From a bacterium A37T11 (GTDB lineage: Bacteria; Bacteroidota; Bacteroidia; Sphingobacteriales; Sphingobacteriaceae), in assembly GCA_900109895.1 (NCBI GenBank), contig FOBR01000006.1:62001-126000 (forward strand): a stretch of DNA of 64,000 nt, in the 5' to 3' direction. Positions within the stretch are counted from its first letter, which is position 1. The number at the start of each line of letters is the position of its first letter. Under the pieces are notes generated by a model. The model searched no databases and was not told where the DNA came from. It saw nothing but the letters and a program-made list of their open reading frames with translations. A program made the translations under genes and the position numbers. Of the stretch, positions 44,034-53,887 are shown piece by piece.

Positions 44034-46334
44034 ATGAAAATATCAATTTTTAAACATACAATCAGCATCTTGGGCGTGGGCGCATATATGCTTTCCTTAC
44101 AAGCTCAAACCCCGTCAGACAGCCTCATTAGCTATGTGAAACCCATCATTGGCACCGCCAAAATGGGCCATACCTTCCCTGGAGCCACTGTGCCTTTCGG
44201 GGCCGTGCAATTGAGCCCTGAAACCGATACTATCCCCTACTCAGATGGCGGGAAGTATAACCCCGATGTTTATAAATATTGCGCCGGATACCAATACAGC
44301 GATAAAACCATCGTCGGTTTTAGCCATACCCATTTCAGCGGAACGGGTCATTCAGACCTAGGTGATATTTTATTGATGCCTACATCAGGCAACCTCCAGC
44401 TATACCCAGGGACTGCCGGTGCTCCGCAAAACGGCTTTCGTTCTGCTTATAGTCATGAAAACGAAGTGGCCGAGGCCAACTATTACAAGGTTAAGCTGGA
44501 CGACCAGCAGATCACAGCAGAACTCACCACCAGCGCACGGGTAGGTTTCCATCGATATACGTTTAGTCAGGCTGGAGAAAACCATGTTATTTTGGACCTG
44601 ATGTCTGGCATTTATAACTACGATGACAAGAACGTGTGGACGGTAGTCCGGGTGCTCAACGACAGCACACTGACTGGCTACCGGCAGACCAACGGATGGG
44701 CACGTACGCGCACCGTTTACTTTGCCATCACGTTTTCCAAGCCGTTCAGTTCATACGGAATGAAGGATTTTGAGAAAGGTTCGGTATACCGGGGATTCTG
44801 GCGTAAGTTTGACCAGCAGCACAATTTTCCGGACATTGCTGGCCGTAAGATCCGCATGCATTTTGACTTCAAGGGAAATGCCGGCTCGCAGGTCGAAGCC
44901 AAAGTGGCCCTATCCCCCGTCAGCATGAACAATGCGCTGGCCAATATGCAAGCCGAAGTGCCACATTGGGATTTTGACCGCACCAAACAAGAAGGCCGAT
45001 CCAAATGGGAACAAGAACTAAAACGCATAGATGCCAAACTACCTACGCAACAAGACTATATTAATTTTTATACGGCCATGTATCATGCAGCGTTGATGCC
45101 TACCGTTTACATGGACACCAATGGTCAATACAAAGGGCTTGACTATGAAGTACACCAGGCTGAAGGATTCACTAATTACACCTCCTTTTCCCTGTGGGAT
45201 ACCTTCCGCGCATTTCACCCTTTACTCAACATCATCAATCCCACCCGCAATGCCGATATCGTGGCATCTATGATGGCCCACTATGATCAAAGCGCATTGC
45301 ACATGCTGCCCATCTGGTCACATTATGCAAACGACAATTGGTGTATGAGTGGTTATCATAGCGTATCGGTAGTTGCTGACGCTATCATAAAGGGTATCTA
45401 CAAAGGAGATGCTAACGCCGCCCTTGAGGCTTGCGTGGCTACCGCCAATCACCGCGACTATGAAGGCATTGGAGACTACATTGACCGTGGGTATACTGCC
45501 GATGAGAAAAGCGGTACATCTGTTTCCAACACGCTTGAATATGCCTATGACGACTGGAGTATTGCACAGCTCGCGAAACACTTGGGCAAAAAAGATATCT
45601 ACGAAACTTTCTCCAAACGATCTGGTAATTGGCATAATGTATATGATCCGCGCATAGGCTTTATGCGTCCGCGCAAAGCAGATGGGAGCTTCCGGGAAAA
45701 ATTTGACGTGTTACAAACGCACGATGAAGGCTTTATTGAAGGCAATGCCTGGAACTACACCCTTTATGTACCGCAGGATCCACAAGGTCTGATGGAGACC
45801 ATGGGTGGCAAAAAAAGATTGATCCGCTATCTGGATTCGCTGTTCTCCATGGAACTCCCTGATAAATTCTTTGCCGAGACCGAAGATATTACCCGGGAAG
45901 GCATTATTGGTAATTATGTACACGGCAACGAACCCGCACATCACATCGCTTACCTGTATAATGTAGCCGGTCAACCTTCCAAAACACAAGAAAAAATCCG
46001 CATGATCCTGGGTAACCAATATCATAACGGGGCCGACGGCCTGGGCGGCAATGATGACTGCGGGCAGATGAGCGCCTGGTACTTGTTTAGCAGCTTAGGC
46101 TTTTATCCGGTTGCCCCCGGCTCAGACGAATACTGGTTGGGTAGCCCGCTCGTTAATGAGGCCACTATCAACTTGGAAAACGGCAAGCAATTCCACATTG
46201 AGGCCATTAACCAGAGTCCCAAAAATGTACATGTTAAAAAGGTAGTACTAAATGGTAAACCTGTAGAGGGGTATCGCATCCATCATCAAGATATTGCAAA
46301 TGGAGGCACCTTACAATTTTATATGAGTAAATAA
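44034..46334 (+). CDS. glycoside hydrolase family 92 (exo-alpha-mannosidase)
   Basis: This protein is 766 residues from the ATG at 44034, the usual GH92 length. I reject an upstream in-frame extension because it overlaps the BSP gene and removes the signal peptide (ISILGVGAYMLSLQAQ). GH92 landmarks are YVKPIIGTAKMGHTFPGATVP, SLWDTFRAFHPLL, FIEGNAWNYT, NEPAHHIAYLYN and GGNDDCGQMSAWYLFSSLGF, the last carrying the aspartates assigned to catalysis. GH92 enzymes are calcium-dependent and remove terminal alpha-mannose by inversion, often from N-glycans. It is distinctly richer in G/C than the preceding array, suggesting a separate history. A strong terminator follows. Confidence 0.96.
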   Translation: MKISIFKHTISILGVGAYMLSLQAQTPSDSLISYVKPIIGTAKMGHTFPGATVPFGAVQLSPETDTIPYSDGGKYNPDVYKYCAGYQYSDKTIVGFSHTHFSGTGHSDLGDILLMPTSGNLQLYPGTAGAPQNGFRSAYSHENEVAEANYYKVKLDDQQITAELTTSARVGFHRYTFSQAGENHVILDLMSGIYNYDDKNVWTVVRVLNDSTLTGYRQTNGWARTRTVYFAITFSKPFSSYGMKDFEKGSVYRGFWRKFDQQHNFPDIAGRKIRMHFDFKGNAGSQVEAKVALSPVSMNNALANMQAEVPHWDFDRTKQEGRSKWEQELKRIDAKLPTQQDYINFYTAMYHAALMPTVYMDTNGQYKGLDYEVHQAEGFTNYTSFSLWDTFRAFHPLLNIINPTRNADIVASMMAHYDQSALHMLPIWSHYANDNWCMSGYHSVSVVADAIIKGIYKGDANAALEACVATANHRDYEGIGDYIDRGYTADEKSGTSVSNTLEYAYDDWSIAQLAKHLGKKDIYETFSKRSGNWHNVYDPRIGFMRPRKADGSFREKFDVLQTHDEGFIEGNAWNYTLYVPQDPQGLMETMGGKKRLIRYLDSLFSMELPDKFFAETEDITREGIIGNYVHGNEPAHHIAYLYNVAGQPSKTQEKIRMILGNQYHNGADGLGGNDDCGQMSAWYLFSSLGFYPVAPGSDEYWLGSPLVNEATINLENGKQFHIEAINQSPKNVHVKKVVLNGKPVEGYRIHHQDIANGGTLQFYMSK

Positions 46335-46357
46335 TCAGGCTTAATAAATAGGTACAC

Positions 46358-46391
46358 AGCGGTCATGTCTTGAAAGTCATGACCGCTTTTT
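46358..46391 (+). terminator. strong rho-independent terminator after GH92
   Basis: AGCGGTCATG and CATGACCGCT form a perfect 10-bp stem with a 10-base loop, followed by a T run. It lies 24 bases after the GH92 stop and closes the transcription unit before the sigma-factor gene. Confidence 0.93.
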
Positions 46392-46484
46392 GTATTGACA
46401 AATACATCCCTAAATAGGTAAAAAAATAATTATAGGAATGTTTTTATAAAGTATACAAAAATTCTCAAGTAAAAATTAATAATA

Positions 46485-46517
46485 TTTTGTAGAGTGAATT
46501 ATATTTTTATATATTCG
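46485..46517 (+). promoter_or_regulatory. promoter of the ECF sigma factor gene
   Basis: TTTTG at 46485-46489 and TATATTCG at 46510-46517 match the Bacteroidota -33/-7 pair with exactly 20 bases between. The ATG follows 66 bases downstream. This is the cleanest promoter match in the window and suggests the sigma gene is read by the housekeeping polymerase. Confidence 0.65.
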
Positions 46518-46582
46518 CAACATACGGTTTAAATAAATACATTTTTCAACAAAAGTTTGAAGTATTATAATTAAAATCTACC

Positions 46583-47176
46583 ATGAATTGGGAAAATACC
46601 TCCCTCAGTCAGCTTCTACTCCTTGTAAGTGAGGATAACGCGTCGGCTTTTCAGGAATTATACAACCGCCATAAAGAATTTATATTTATGATGGTCTATA
46701 AACGGGTATCAGATAGCGAAGATGCCAAAGACATTAGTCAGGAAATATTTGAGTATCTTTGGAAATTTAGAAAACAATTATCTCAATTAGAAGATTTTAA
46801 TATATGGTTAACAGCTGTTGTTCGGAATAAAATAATATCCCGATATCGAAAACAAGGAATAAAATTAAGAGGTGAAGATATCCTATTATCTAAAATCGAA
46901 CAATTATCGTGGAATGCAGAAGATTTACTGATTGCCAAAGAACTTAATCAGAAAATACATCTTATTCTTAACAACTTACCAGAAACCACCAAAAGATGTT
47001 ATACATTAAGTAAGGATGAAGGAAAAAAAAATCAGGAAATAGCCATAATTCTCAAAATTTCAGAAAAAACAGTACGCAACAATATCTCTATTGCATTAAA
47101 TGAAATTCGATTGCATTTAAGAGAAAAATATCCAGAGTTTTTTTTATTGTTTCTTATTTTATTTCATTTTTTTTAA
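46583..47176 (+). CDS. FecI-like ECF RNA polymerase sigma factor
   Basis: This 197-residue sigma-70 family factor has region 2 at about residues 10-85 (AFQELYNRHKEFIFMMVYKR, SEDAKDISQEIFEYLWKFR) and region 4 near 130-185 (LNNLPETTKRCYTLSKDEGK, NQEIAIILKISEKTVRNNIS). The C-terminus ends in a phenylalanine/leucine-rich stretch (FFLLFLILFHFF) that is unusually hydrophobic. It precedes a FecR gene and an STN-bearing SusC, the standard cell-surface-signalling set. The likely target is the SusC operon at 48406. Confidence 0.95.
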   Translation: MNWENTSLSQLLLLVSEDNASAFQELYNRHKEFIFMMVYKRVSDSEDAKDISQEIFEYLWKFRKQLSQLEDFNIWLTAVVRNKIISRYRKQGIKLRGEDILLSKIEQLSWNAEDLLIAKELNQKIHLILNNLPETTKRCYTLSKDEGKKNQEIAIILKISEKTVRNNISIALNEIRLHLREKYPEFFLLFLILFHFF

Positions 47177-47294
47177 CATAACAAATACTTTATTAGCAAA
47201 AGAACTTAACACTCTAATTTTTTTTCATAAAAAGTAGATTTTTTCGGGACATTTTAGATAGTTACGCGAGTATTATCATGTAAAGCCATTAAAA

Positions 47295-48305
47295 ATGGAT
47301 GAAAGGATAAAAAAACTATTTAAAAAATATCAAGAGGGAACTGCTACCGATAGGGAACGTGAGATCATTGAGGAATGGTTTCTACTGCAAGAGCATTTCC
47401 AACAAGATTTAAGTAAAAAAGATAAAATTCGGGTATTCATGGACCTGGATACGCGAATTCGCTATTTCTTTAAGGAAGAAATCCATCTTTTAGGAAAAAA
47501 TCACCCTAGAAAATTTTCTATCAAATATTTAATTCCCTACGCCGCAATCTTACTTATCGGGCTGTCAGCCTGTTTCTTTTTTCTAAATAGAAATTATCAA
47601 AAAAATCCAAGCAAAATTCATTTTAAAAAAATTACTACTGCTTACGGAGTCCGCAAACAAATCATTTTACAGGACAGTAGCATTGTATACTTAAATGTCG
47701 GCTCAGAACTCATTATTCCAGACAATTTTGGTAAACAGGAAAGAAAAGTTCAGCTGTCTGGAGAAGCTTACTTCGAAATTAAAAAGAATCCATTAAAAAA
47801 ATTTATAATAAGTACAGCTCATTTAAACACTACAGTACTTGGAACCTCCTTTAATGTCAAATCTTACCAGGAAGATGTCAACGAACAAATAACAGTTTCT
47901 GAAGGTAAGGTTCAAATTTCATCAATCCCCAGAACTATTTCTGAAAAAACAGTAACGGCTCAGCTGACACAAAATGAACAACTTTTATTTACGAATAAAA
48001 GTAAACCCACTTTTAAAGTCATGCAAGTAAATGCATCCAGATCAGGAAGCTGGCGATACGACCAAATCGAATTTGAAAACGCATCTATCCAAGAGATTTC
48101 CCTCATACTGGAACGTTGGTATGGCATACCAGTAAGGCTAAAGGATCCTACAAAAAATTGCCGGAAGTATACCTTATCATTTAATAATGAGCCGCTCAAT
48201 AGAGTCCTTAACGTTTTAAAAGAGTTGTCTGGAATAAATTACACAATAAACAAAAATAAAATCACCATAATAGATTCAAAATCATGTAAAATAAACTCAA
48301 AATAA
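47295..48305 (+). CDS. FecR-family anti-sigma factor
   Basis: This 336-residue protein has a cytoplasmic N-terminal region (LFKKYQEGTATDREREIIEEW), one membrane segment at about residues 75-95 (IPYAAILLIGLSACFFF) and a periplasmic FecR domain (VYLNVGSELIIPDNFG, VQLSGEAYFEIKKNP, TTVLGTSFNVKSYQED, VSEGKVQIS). A C-terminal segment (ASIQEISLILERWYGIPVRL) resembles the DUF4974/STN-interacting region. It should hold the sigma factor inactive until the SusC receptor senses its ligand. The sigma gene lies 118 bases upstream and SusC 100 bases downstream. Confidence 0.95.
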   Translation: MDERIKKLFKKYQEGTATDREREIIEEWFLLQEHFQQDLSKKDKIRVFMDLDTRIRYFFKEEIHLLGKNHPRKFSIKYLIPYAAILLIGLSACFFFLNRNYQKNPSKIHFKKITTAYGVRKQIILQDSSIVYLNVGSELIIPDNFGKQERKVQLSGEAYFEIKKNPLKKFIISTAHLNTTVLGTSFNVKSYQEDVNEQITVSEGKVQISSIPRTISEKTVTAQLTQNEQLLFTNKSKPTFKVMQVNASRSGSWRYDQIEFENASIQEISLILERWYGIPVRLKDPTKNCRKYTLSFNNEPLNRVLNVLKELSGINYTINKNKITIIDSKSCKINSK

Positions 48306-48318
48306 CCGCAAATAAAAA

Positions 48319-48345
48319 AAGGAGAATGTTAGCCGCATTCCCCTT
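48319..48345 (+). other. hairpin between fecR-like and susC-like genes
   Basis: AAGGAGAATG (48319-48328) and CATTCCCCTT (48336-48345) form a 10-bp stem with one A-C mismatch and a 7-base loop. It lies 14 bases past the FecR stop, preceded by an A run and with no T run after it. It could be an mRNA processing or attenuation structure separating regulator and receptor expression. Confidence 0.4.
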
Positions 48346-48405
48346 CCAGCCAGACTGTAGCAGCGTGGCTTTGCAAATAATAATTACCATTAAAATATAG
48401 CAAAT

Positions 48406-51400
48406 ATGCAAAAAAAATACGAAAGGTCATTCATGGCCATATTTAAAAATATTTTTCCCGCCAAAATAATCAGGATAAGCGGAATTGTTTTAGTGTCTTT
48501 AAGTTGTCTTATTAGCTATTTGTGGGCTCAGGACATACCTATCCAGAACATAAAAGAAACTAAAATAACGATACAAGCAACTAATCTGCCTATAAGGCAA
48601 ATCTTTGATAATATCGAAAAACAGACAAGCTTTATCATTGGATATGATAACGTATTGGATGTAAATAAAAAAGTTAGTTTGAACCTCAAAAACACCAGTG
48701 TTTATGATATTTTAAACAAGTTATTGCAGGGATATAAGGGCACTGTTAGCCAAGTTGACAACACCCATGTGCTACTCAAGATAGAAAAAATATCTAAACC
48801 TATTCCTAAGCAAAAAGTGGATGGACAGCAGCAGCGAATATTGACTGGAAAAGTTTTTGATGAAAGTGGCAACGGACTCCCCGGAGTAACGGTGAAAGTA
48901 CAGGGAAGTAGCAGGGGTGCTGTTACAGATCCGGAAGGAAAATACACGCTACAAATAAATAGTAGTGAAGAAATTATTAAATTTTCATTTATTGGATATA
49001 TCAGTCAGGAAAAGGACGCTGGCGATCTATCTACCCTGGATATCAAACTTACCCCAAATCCAGACACAGAATTAGAAGAGGTAGCCGTTGTAGCTTATGG
49101 ACAGCAGAAAAAAGGAAGCGTGGTGGGTTCTGTCACTACGGTAAGACCCGGTGATCTAAAAATTCCATCCAGCAATCTGACAACTGCCTTGGCTGGACGC
49201 ATTGCAGGTATTATAGCTTATCAGCGTAGCGGAGAGCCGGGAGCAGACAATGCTGACTTCTTTGTCCGTGGAATCACCACGTTTGGAACTAATAACAAAC
49301 CGCTAATTTTAATAGATGGCATTGAGCTAACTTCCACTGATCTTGCCCGATTACAACCCGATGATATTGCTAGTTTTTCTATCCTTAAGGATGCATCAGC
49401 CACCGCACTTTACGGGGCCAGAGGTGCCAACGGAGTCATTTTGGTAACAACGAAGGAAGGCGCAGTGGGTAGGGCTAATATTTCTGTCCGTTTGGAAAAC
49501 TCCATATCAGCCCCCACCAGTAATGTGAAATTGGCGGACCCCATTACGTATATGAAATTACATAATGAAGCTATTTTAACACGTGATCCTCTTGGTTTGC
49601 TTCCATACTCTGAGGATAAAATAGCTAATACAGAAGCGGGGTTAAATAACTTGGTATATCCCGCGAATGATTGGAAATCTATGCTATTAAAGGATTATAC
49701 AACTACGCGGCGGGCTAACCTAAACGCCAGCGGCGGAGGTAGTGTAGCCCGCTACTATGTAGCCGGTTCCTATAACCAGGACAATGGCATACTAAAAGTA
49801 GACAAACGAAATAACTTTAACAATAACATCGACCTTAAAAATTACTCCCTTCGAGCCAATGTAAATATTGATATTACCCCAATTACTGAACTAATAGTTC
49901 GGCTCAGCGGGAATTTTGACGACTATTCAGGCCCATTAGATGGAGGTACAGGCATGTATTCAAAAATAATGCGCTCCAATCCGGTACTTTTCCCGGCCTA
50001 CTATCCTTCAGATGCGGAACATAGTTACGTAAAGCACATCATGTTTGGAAATTACGGGGAGAATGCGAATTACTTAAATCCATATGCAGATATGGTGAAA
50101 GGATACCGGGAAGAATCCCGGTCACAAATGTTAGCCCAATTTGAAGTCAAGCAAAAATTGGATTTTCTAACCAAAGGGCTCAATTTTCAGACGATGCTGA
50201 ATGTGACCAGGACCTCAAATTTTGATGTAAGCCGATATTACGATCCATTTTGGTATCAAATCAGTTCTTACGATAGGGTTGACAATACCTACCAAATCTC
50301 GCAGATCAACGATGACGGCACAGAATACCTGGATTATAACCCGGGGACGAATGTATTGAATTCAACATTTTACATGCAATCTATATTGAATTATAACCGT
50401 ACCATCAATGATAAGCATGCACTTGGTGGAACGCTGGTATTTATTACCCAATCTAGCTTAAATGCCAATGCAGGTGATTTACAACAGTCATTGCCTTCTA
50501 GAAACATGGGATTATCCGGGAGAGCGACTTATGGGTTTGATAATCGTTATTTCGCAGAATTCAATTTTGGGTACAATGGTTCAGAACGTTTCTACAAGAC
50601 CCATCGGTATGGCTTCTTCCCTTCTGGGGGTGTAGCATGGAGTGTTTCCAACGAAAAATTTTGGCAACCCTTAGCGAATGTGATATCCAATTTAAGATTT
50701 AGGTATTCTTATGGACTCATCGGAAACGACCAGATTGGAAGTTCATCTGACCGCTTCTTTTATTTATCAAATGTTAATATGAATGACTCAGGCAAAGGAG
50801 CAACTTTTGGCCGTGACCTGAATAGTAGTCTTAACGGAGTAAGTATTTCCCGTTATGCCAACAACGACATTACATGGGAAACCTCAACTAAACAAAATTA
50901 TGCCATGGAGCTGGGTTTATTTAACAAAGCAAAATTGACTACGGAATATTATACTGAATACCGTAAACATATCTTGATGGACCGTGCATCCATACCTAAC
51001 ACGATGGGACTGTCATCGGGTATTAAAGCGAATGTAGGCGAAGCTTCTGGCAAAGGGGTTGATATGGAGCTGGATTATCAGCAGGCATGGAGTAGTAATC
51101 TTTGGATGTCAATCAGGGGGAACTTCACCTATGCTACAAGTAAATATGAAGTGTATGAAGAACCAGAATACCCTGAGAAATACCGTTCCCGTATTGGAAA
51201 TTCAATAAATCAGCAATATGGTTACATTGCTGAAAGACTATTTGTTGATGACCAGGAGGCTGCTAATTCTCCCAATCAACAGTTTGGGGCGGAATATGGC
51301 GGTGGAGACATTAAATATCTTGATGTCAATAAGGACGGACGTGTTTCAGAAGCTGATATGGTTCCGATAGGCAATCCCACAGTCCCAGAAATAGTTTATG

Positions 51401-51918
51401 GATTTGGCTTTTCGTTAAGCTATAAAAAATTTGATTTTTCAGCCTTTTTCCAAGGATCAGGCAATCAATCGTTTTGGATTGACCCAAACGCAACTGCGCC
51501 ATTTGTAAATTACCGGAGTCAGTCAGAGATCAATAATGGGTATCTGAATGGGATTAATTTGCAAAATCAACTTTTGGAAGCATACGCCAATGACCATTGG
51601 TCGGAGGACAATCGTAATGTATATTCCCTTTGGCCAAGATTACGTGCTTCTGGAAGTAATGGTAACAATACCCAAAGTAGCACCTGGTTTATGCGAAATG
51701 CAAATTTTCTACGCCTTAAACAAGTAGAATTGGGATATACATTACCCAAAAGCCTACAAGATAAATTAAAAACATCCAATTTCCGCATCTATTTAAGTGG
51801 AACCAACTTACTTTTATTTAGCAAGTTTAAGTTATGGGATGTGGAAATGGCAGGAAATGGTTTGGGGTATCCCCTTCAACGGGTATTTAATATAGGAGCA
51901 AACATTAGCTTTAACTAA
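48406..51918 (+). CDS. SusC/RagA receptor with N-terminal STN signalling domain
   Basis: This 1170-residue outer-membrane receptor has a signal segment (ISGIVLVSLSCLISYLWAQ). The STN domain (about residues 55-125) reads ITIQATNLPIRQIFDNIEKQ with VSLNLKNTSVYDILNKLLQG and contacts FecR-type anti-sigma factors. A CnaB domain (ILTGKVFDESGNGLPGVTV, about 145-220), the TonB-box-like ELEEVAVVAYGQQ, the plug (LTTALAGRIAGIIAYQRSGE, PLILIDGIELTSTD, DIASFSILKDASATALYGAR) and a barrel ending VFNIGANISFN follow. It should both import and sense a glycan, switching on the sigma factor. The SusD gene starts 17 bases later. Confidence 0.97.
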   Translation: MQKKYERSFMAIFKNIFPAKIIRISGIVLVSLSCLISYLWAQDIPIQNIKETKITIQATNLPIRQIFDNIEKQTSFIIGYDNVLDVNKKVSLNLKNTSVYDILNKLLQGYKGTVSQVDNTHVLLKIEKISKPIPKQKVDGQQQRILTGKVFDESGNGLPGVTVKVQGSSRGAVTDPEGKYTLQINSSEEIIKFSFIGYISQEKDAGDLSTLDIKLTPNPDTELEEVAVVAYGQQKKGSVVGSVTTVRPGDLKIPSSNLTTALAGRIAGIIAYQRSGEPGADNADFFVRGITTFGTNNKPLILIDGIELTSTDLARLQPDDIASFSILKDASATALYGARGANGVILVTTKEGAVGRANISVRLENSISAPTSNVKLADPITYMKLHNEAILTRDPLGLLPYSEDKIANTEAGLNNLVYPANDWKSMLLKDYTTTRRANLNASGGGSVARYYVAGSYNQDNGILKVDKRNNFNNNIDLKNYSLRANVNIDITPITELIVRLSGNFDDYSGPLDGGTGMYSKIMRSNPVLFPAYYPSDAEHSYVKHIMFGNYGENANYLNPYADMVKGYREESRSQMLAQFEVKQKLDFLTKGLNFQTMLNVTRTSNFDVSRYYDPFWYQISSYDRVDNTYQISQINDDGTEYLDYNPGTNVLNSTFYMQSILNYNRTINDKHALGGTLVFITQSSLNANAGDLQQSLPSRNMGLSGRATYGFDNRYFAEFNFGYNGSERFYKTHRYGFFPSGGVAWSVSNEKFWQPLANVISNLRFRYSYGLIGNDQIGSSSDRFFYLSNVNMNDSGKGATFGRDLNSSLNGVSISRYANNDITWETSTKQNYAMELGLFNKAKLTTEYYTEYRKHILMDRASIPNTMGLSSGIKANVGEASGKGVDMELDYQQAWSSNLWMSIRGNFTYATSKYEVYEEPEYPEKYRSRIGNSINQQYGYIAERLFVDDQEAANSPNQQFGAEYGGGDIKYLDVNKDGRVSEADMVPIGNPTVPEIVYGFGFSLSYKKFDFSAFFQGSGNQSFWIDPNATAPFVNYRSQSEINNGYLNGINLQNQLLEAYANDHWSEDNRNVYSLWPRLRASGSNGNNTQSSTWFMRNANFLRLKQVELGYTLPKSLQDKLKTSNFRIYLSGTNLLLFSKFKLWDVEMAGNGLGYPLQRVFNIGANISFN

Positions 51919-51935
51919 AATTAAACGTTTTTATT

Positions 51936-53864
51936 ATGAAACAAAGATTCAAAATTTTGGGAAATAAAACCACAAAGTGTTTGCTGGGGCTGACGTTATT
52001 TTCCATAGTTTTTTCCTGCAGCAAATACCTGGACGTTGTTCCAGATAATGTAGCTACCATTGAAAATGCATTTGCATTACGTGCAGAAGCACAGAAATAT
52101 TTATATACCTGCTATTCATATATGCCCAATGACGGGGATCCCTCCAGTGATCCAGCCATATTGGGAGGCGACGAAATTTGGGCCCTCACAGACCCCACGT
52201 TCCCTGAATTCAATCATTCCATGTTTCAAATAGCCAAAGGATTGCAATCTTCCTCCAGTCCTTATGCCGATGGTAACTGGACCAATTTATATAAAGGTCT
52301 GCGCGATTGTAACATTTTTTTGGAAAACGTGGGAAGTGTACCTGACTTGGATGATGAAGAAAAAAAACAGTGGATAGCTGAAGTTACGTTTCTAAAAGCT
52401 TATTATCATTTTTACCTGGTAAGAATGTATGGCCCAATACCACTTATTAAAACTAATTTACCAATAGATGCTGATGTAAACGAGGTGAAAGTATACCGTG
52501 AGTCGGTGGATTCGTGCTTTAAGTACATTGTGCAATTAATTGATGAGGCAAAGGATGAACTTCCACTCATTATAGATAATCCGGCTAAGATGTTAGGCCG
52601 TATCACACAGCCTATCGCCTATTCATTTAAGGCAAAAGTTTTGGTCACTGCTGCAAGTCCATTATTCAATGGAAATAATGATCAAATTACGTTAAAAAAC
52701 AACAATGGGACACAGCTATTCACCCAAGAGCAATCTAAGTCCAAATGGGATTCAGCAGTTGTGGCTGCAAAACAAGCCATTGACATTTGCCAACAAGCTG
52801 GTATGAAATTGTATACGTATAATCCGGAATTTCAGCAATACGATCTTACAGATACCATGCGGGTACAAATGGGTATCCGCAACGTTTTTACAGAACGTTG
52901 GAACAGTGAGATCATTTGGGCCAATACCCAAAGTATTGCCAGTCTGATACAGCGACTTGCGACACCAAATGTCGATCATCGTTATATTGATAATCCCAGA
53001 ATTATTTATGAATTGGCTCCCCCTATAAAAATTGCTAAAGAATTTTATTCGGACCACGGAGTACCTATAGAAGAAGACAAAACGAGAAGCCATAATGAGT
53101 TGGCTCTTCGCGATGCAACATCTAAAGATAATTTATACATAAAACAGGGTTATACAACAGCCTCCCTAAACTTTAATCGCGAACCGCGCTATTATGCCAA
53201 CTTAGGTTTTGATGGGGGTATTTGGTATGGACAAGGCCGATATGATGATGCTGCACCGGATGATCTTTTTTATGTTGCCGCAAAAAAAACACAGCCTAAT
53301 GGCAAAGTACAGCCTGACAAAGGATCTGTGACAGGTTATTTCGTTAAAAAATATGTGCATTATCAGAACACACAGGGTACTGGGGTAAATGATTATACCA
53401 TTACAACTTATCCTTGGCCTATTATGAGGCTAGCAGATCTATACCTCTTATATGCAGAGGCGTTAAACGAGACCGGCGCTTCACAAGATAACGTGTTGGA
53501 ATATGTAGACAAAGTAAGGGAAAGAGCAGGTCTAAAAGGGGTCAAATATTCATGGGATAATTACTCTAGTAATGCTAGTGAATATAGCACCCAAAATGGA
53601 CGCAGAAATATCATTCAACAGGAGCGTCTCATTGAACTGGCTTTTGAAGGTCAACGATTCTGGGATCTGCGCCGTTGGAAACGTTCCATTATAGAACAGA
53701 ACAAAAGTATAACAGGTTGGGATATTGAACAAAGCACCGCAAACTTTTATTATCGTAACAAAAACGTATTTAACCAGCATTTTGGATTGAAAGATTATTT
53801 CTGGCCTATAAACGACAACAATATCTTGGTAAATCCAAATTTAGTACAGAATATAGGATGGTAG
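51936..53864 (+). CDS. RagB/SusD family lipoprotein (paired with STN-SusC)
   Basis: This 642-residue lipoprotein has its Cys at residue 28 (IVFSCSKYLDVVPDN). SusD features are YKGLRDCNIFLENVGSVPDL, WIAEVTFLKAYYHFYLVRMY, MRLADLYLLYAEALNETG, YVDKVRERAGL, QQERLIELAFEGQRFWDLRR and YFWPINDNNILVNPNLVQN. It is longer than the SusD proteins at 28389 and 35352 and belongs to the same branch as the minus-strand SusD at 62285, sharing the final FWPI/LWPI...NLVQNxGW pattern. The next gene's ATG is 23 bases after its stop. Confidence 0.96.
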   Translation: MKQRFKILGNKTTKCLLGLTLFSIVFSCSKYLDVVPDNVATIENAFALRAEAQKYLYTCYSYMPNDGDPSSDPAILGGDEIWALTDPTFPEFNHSMFQIAKGLQSSSSPYADGNWTNLYKGLRDCNIFLENVGSVPDLDDEEKKQWIAEVTFLKAYYHFYLVRMYGPIPLIKTNLPIDADVNEVKVYRESVDSCFKYIVQLIDEAKDELPLIIDNPAKMLGRITQPIAYSFKAKVLVTAASPLFNGNNDQITLKNNNGTQLFTQEQSKSKWDSAVVAAKQAIDICQQAGMKLYTYNPEFQQYDLTDTMRVQMGIRNVFTERWNSEIIWANTQSIASLIQRLATPNVDHRYIDNPRIIYELAPPIKIAKEFYSDHGVPIEEDKTRSHNELALRDATSKDNLYIKQGYTTASLNFNREPRYYANLGFDGGIWYGQGRYDDAAPDDLFYVAAKKTQPNGKVQPDKGSVTGYFVKKYVHYQNTQGTGVNDYTITTYPWPIMRLADLYLLYAEALNETGASQDNVLEYVDKVRERAGLKGVKYSWDNYSSNASEYSTQNGRRNIIQQERLIELAFEGQRFWDLRRWKRSIIEQNKSITGWDIEQSTANFYYRNKNVFNQHFGLKDYFWPINDNNILVNPNLVQNIGW

Positions 53865-53887
53865 ATTTGATCATAAACAATAAACAC

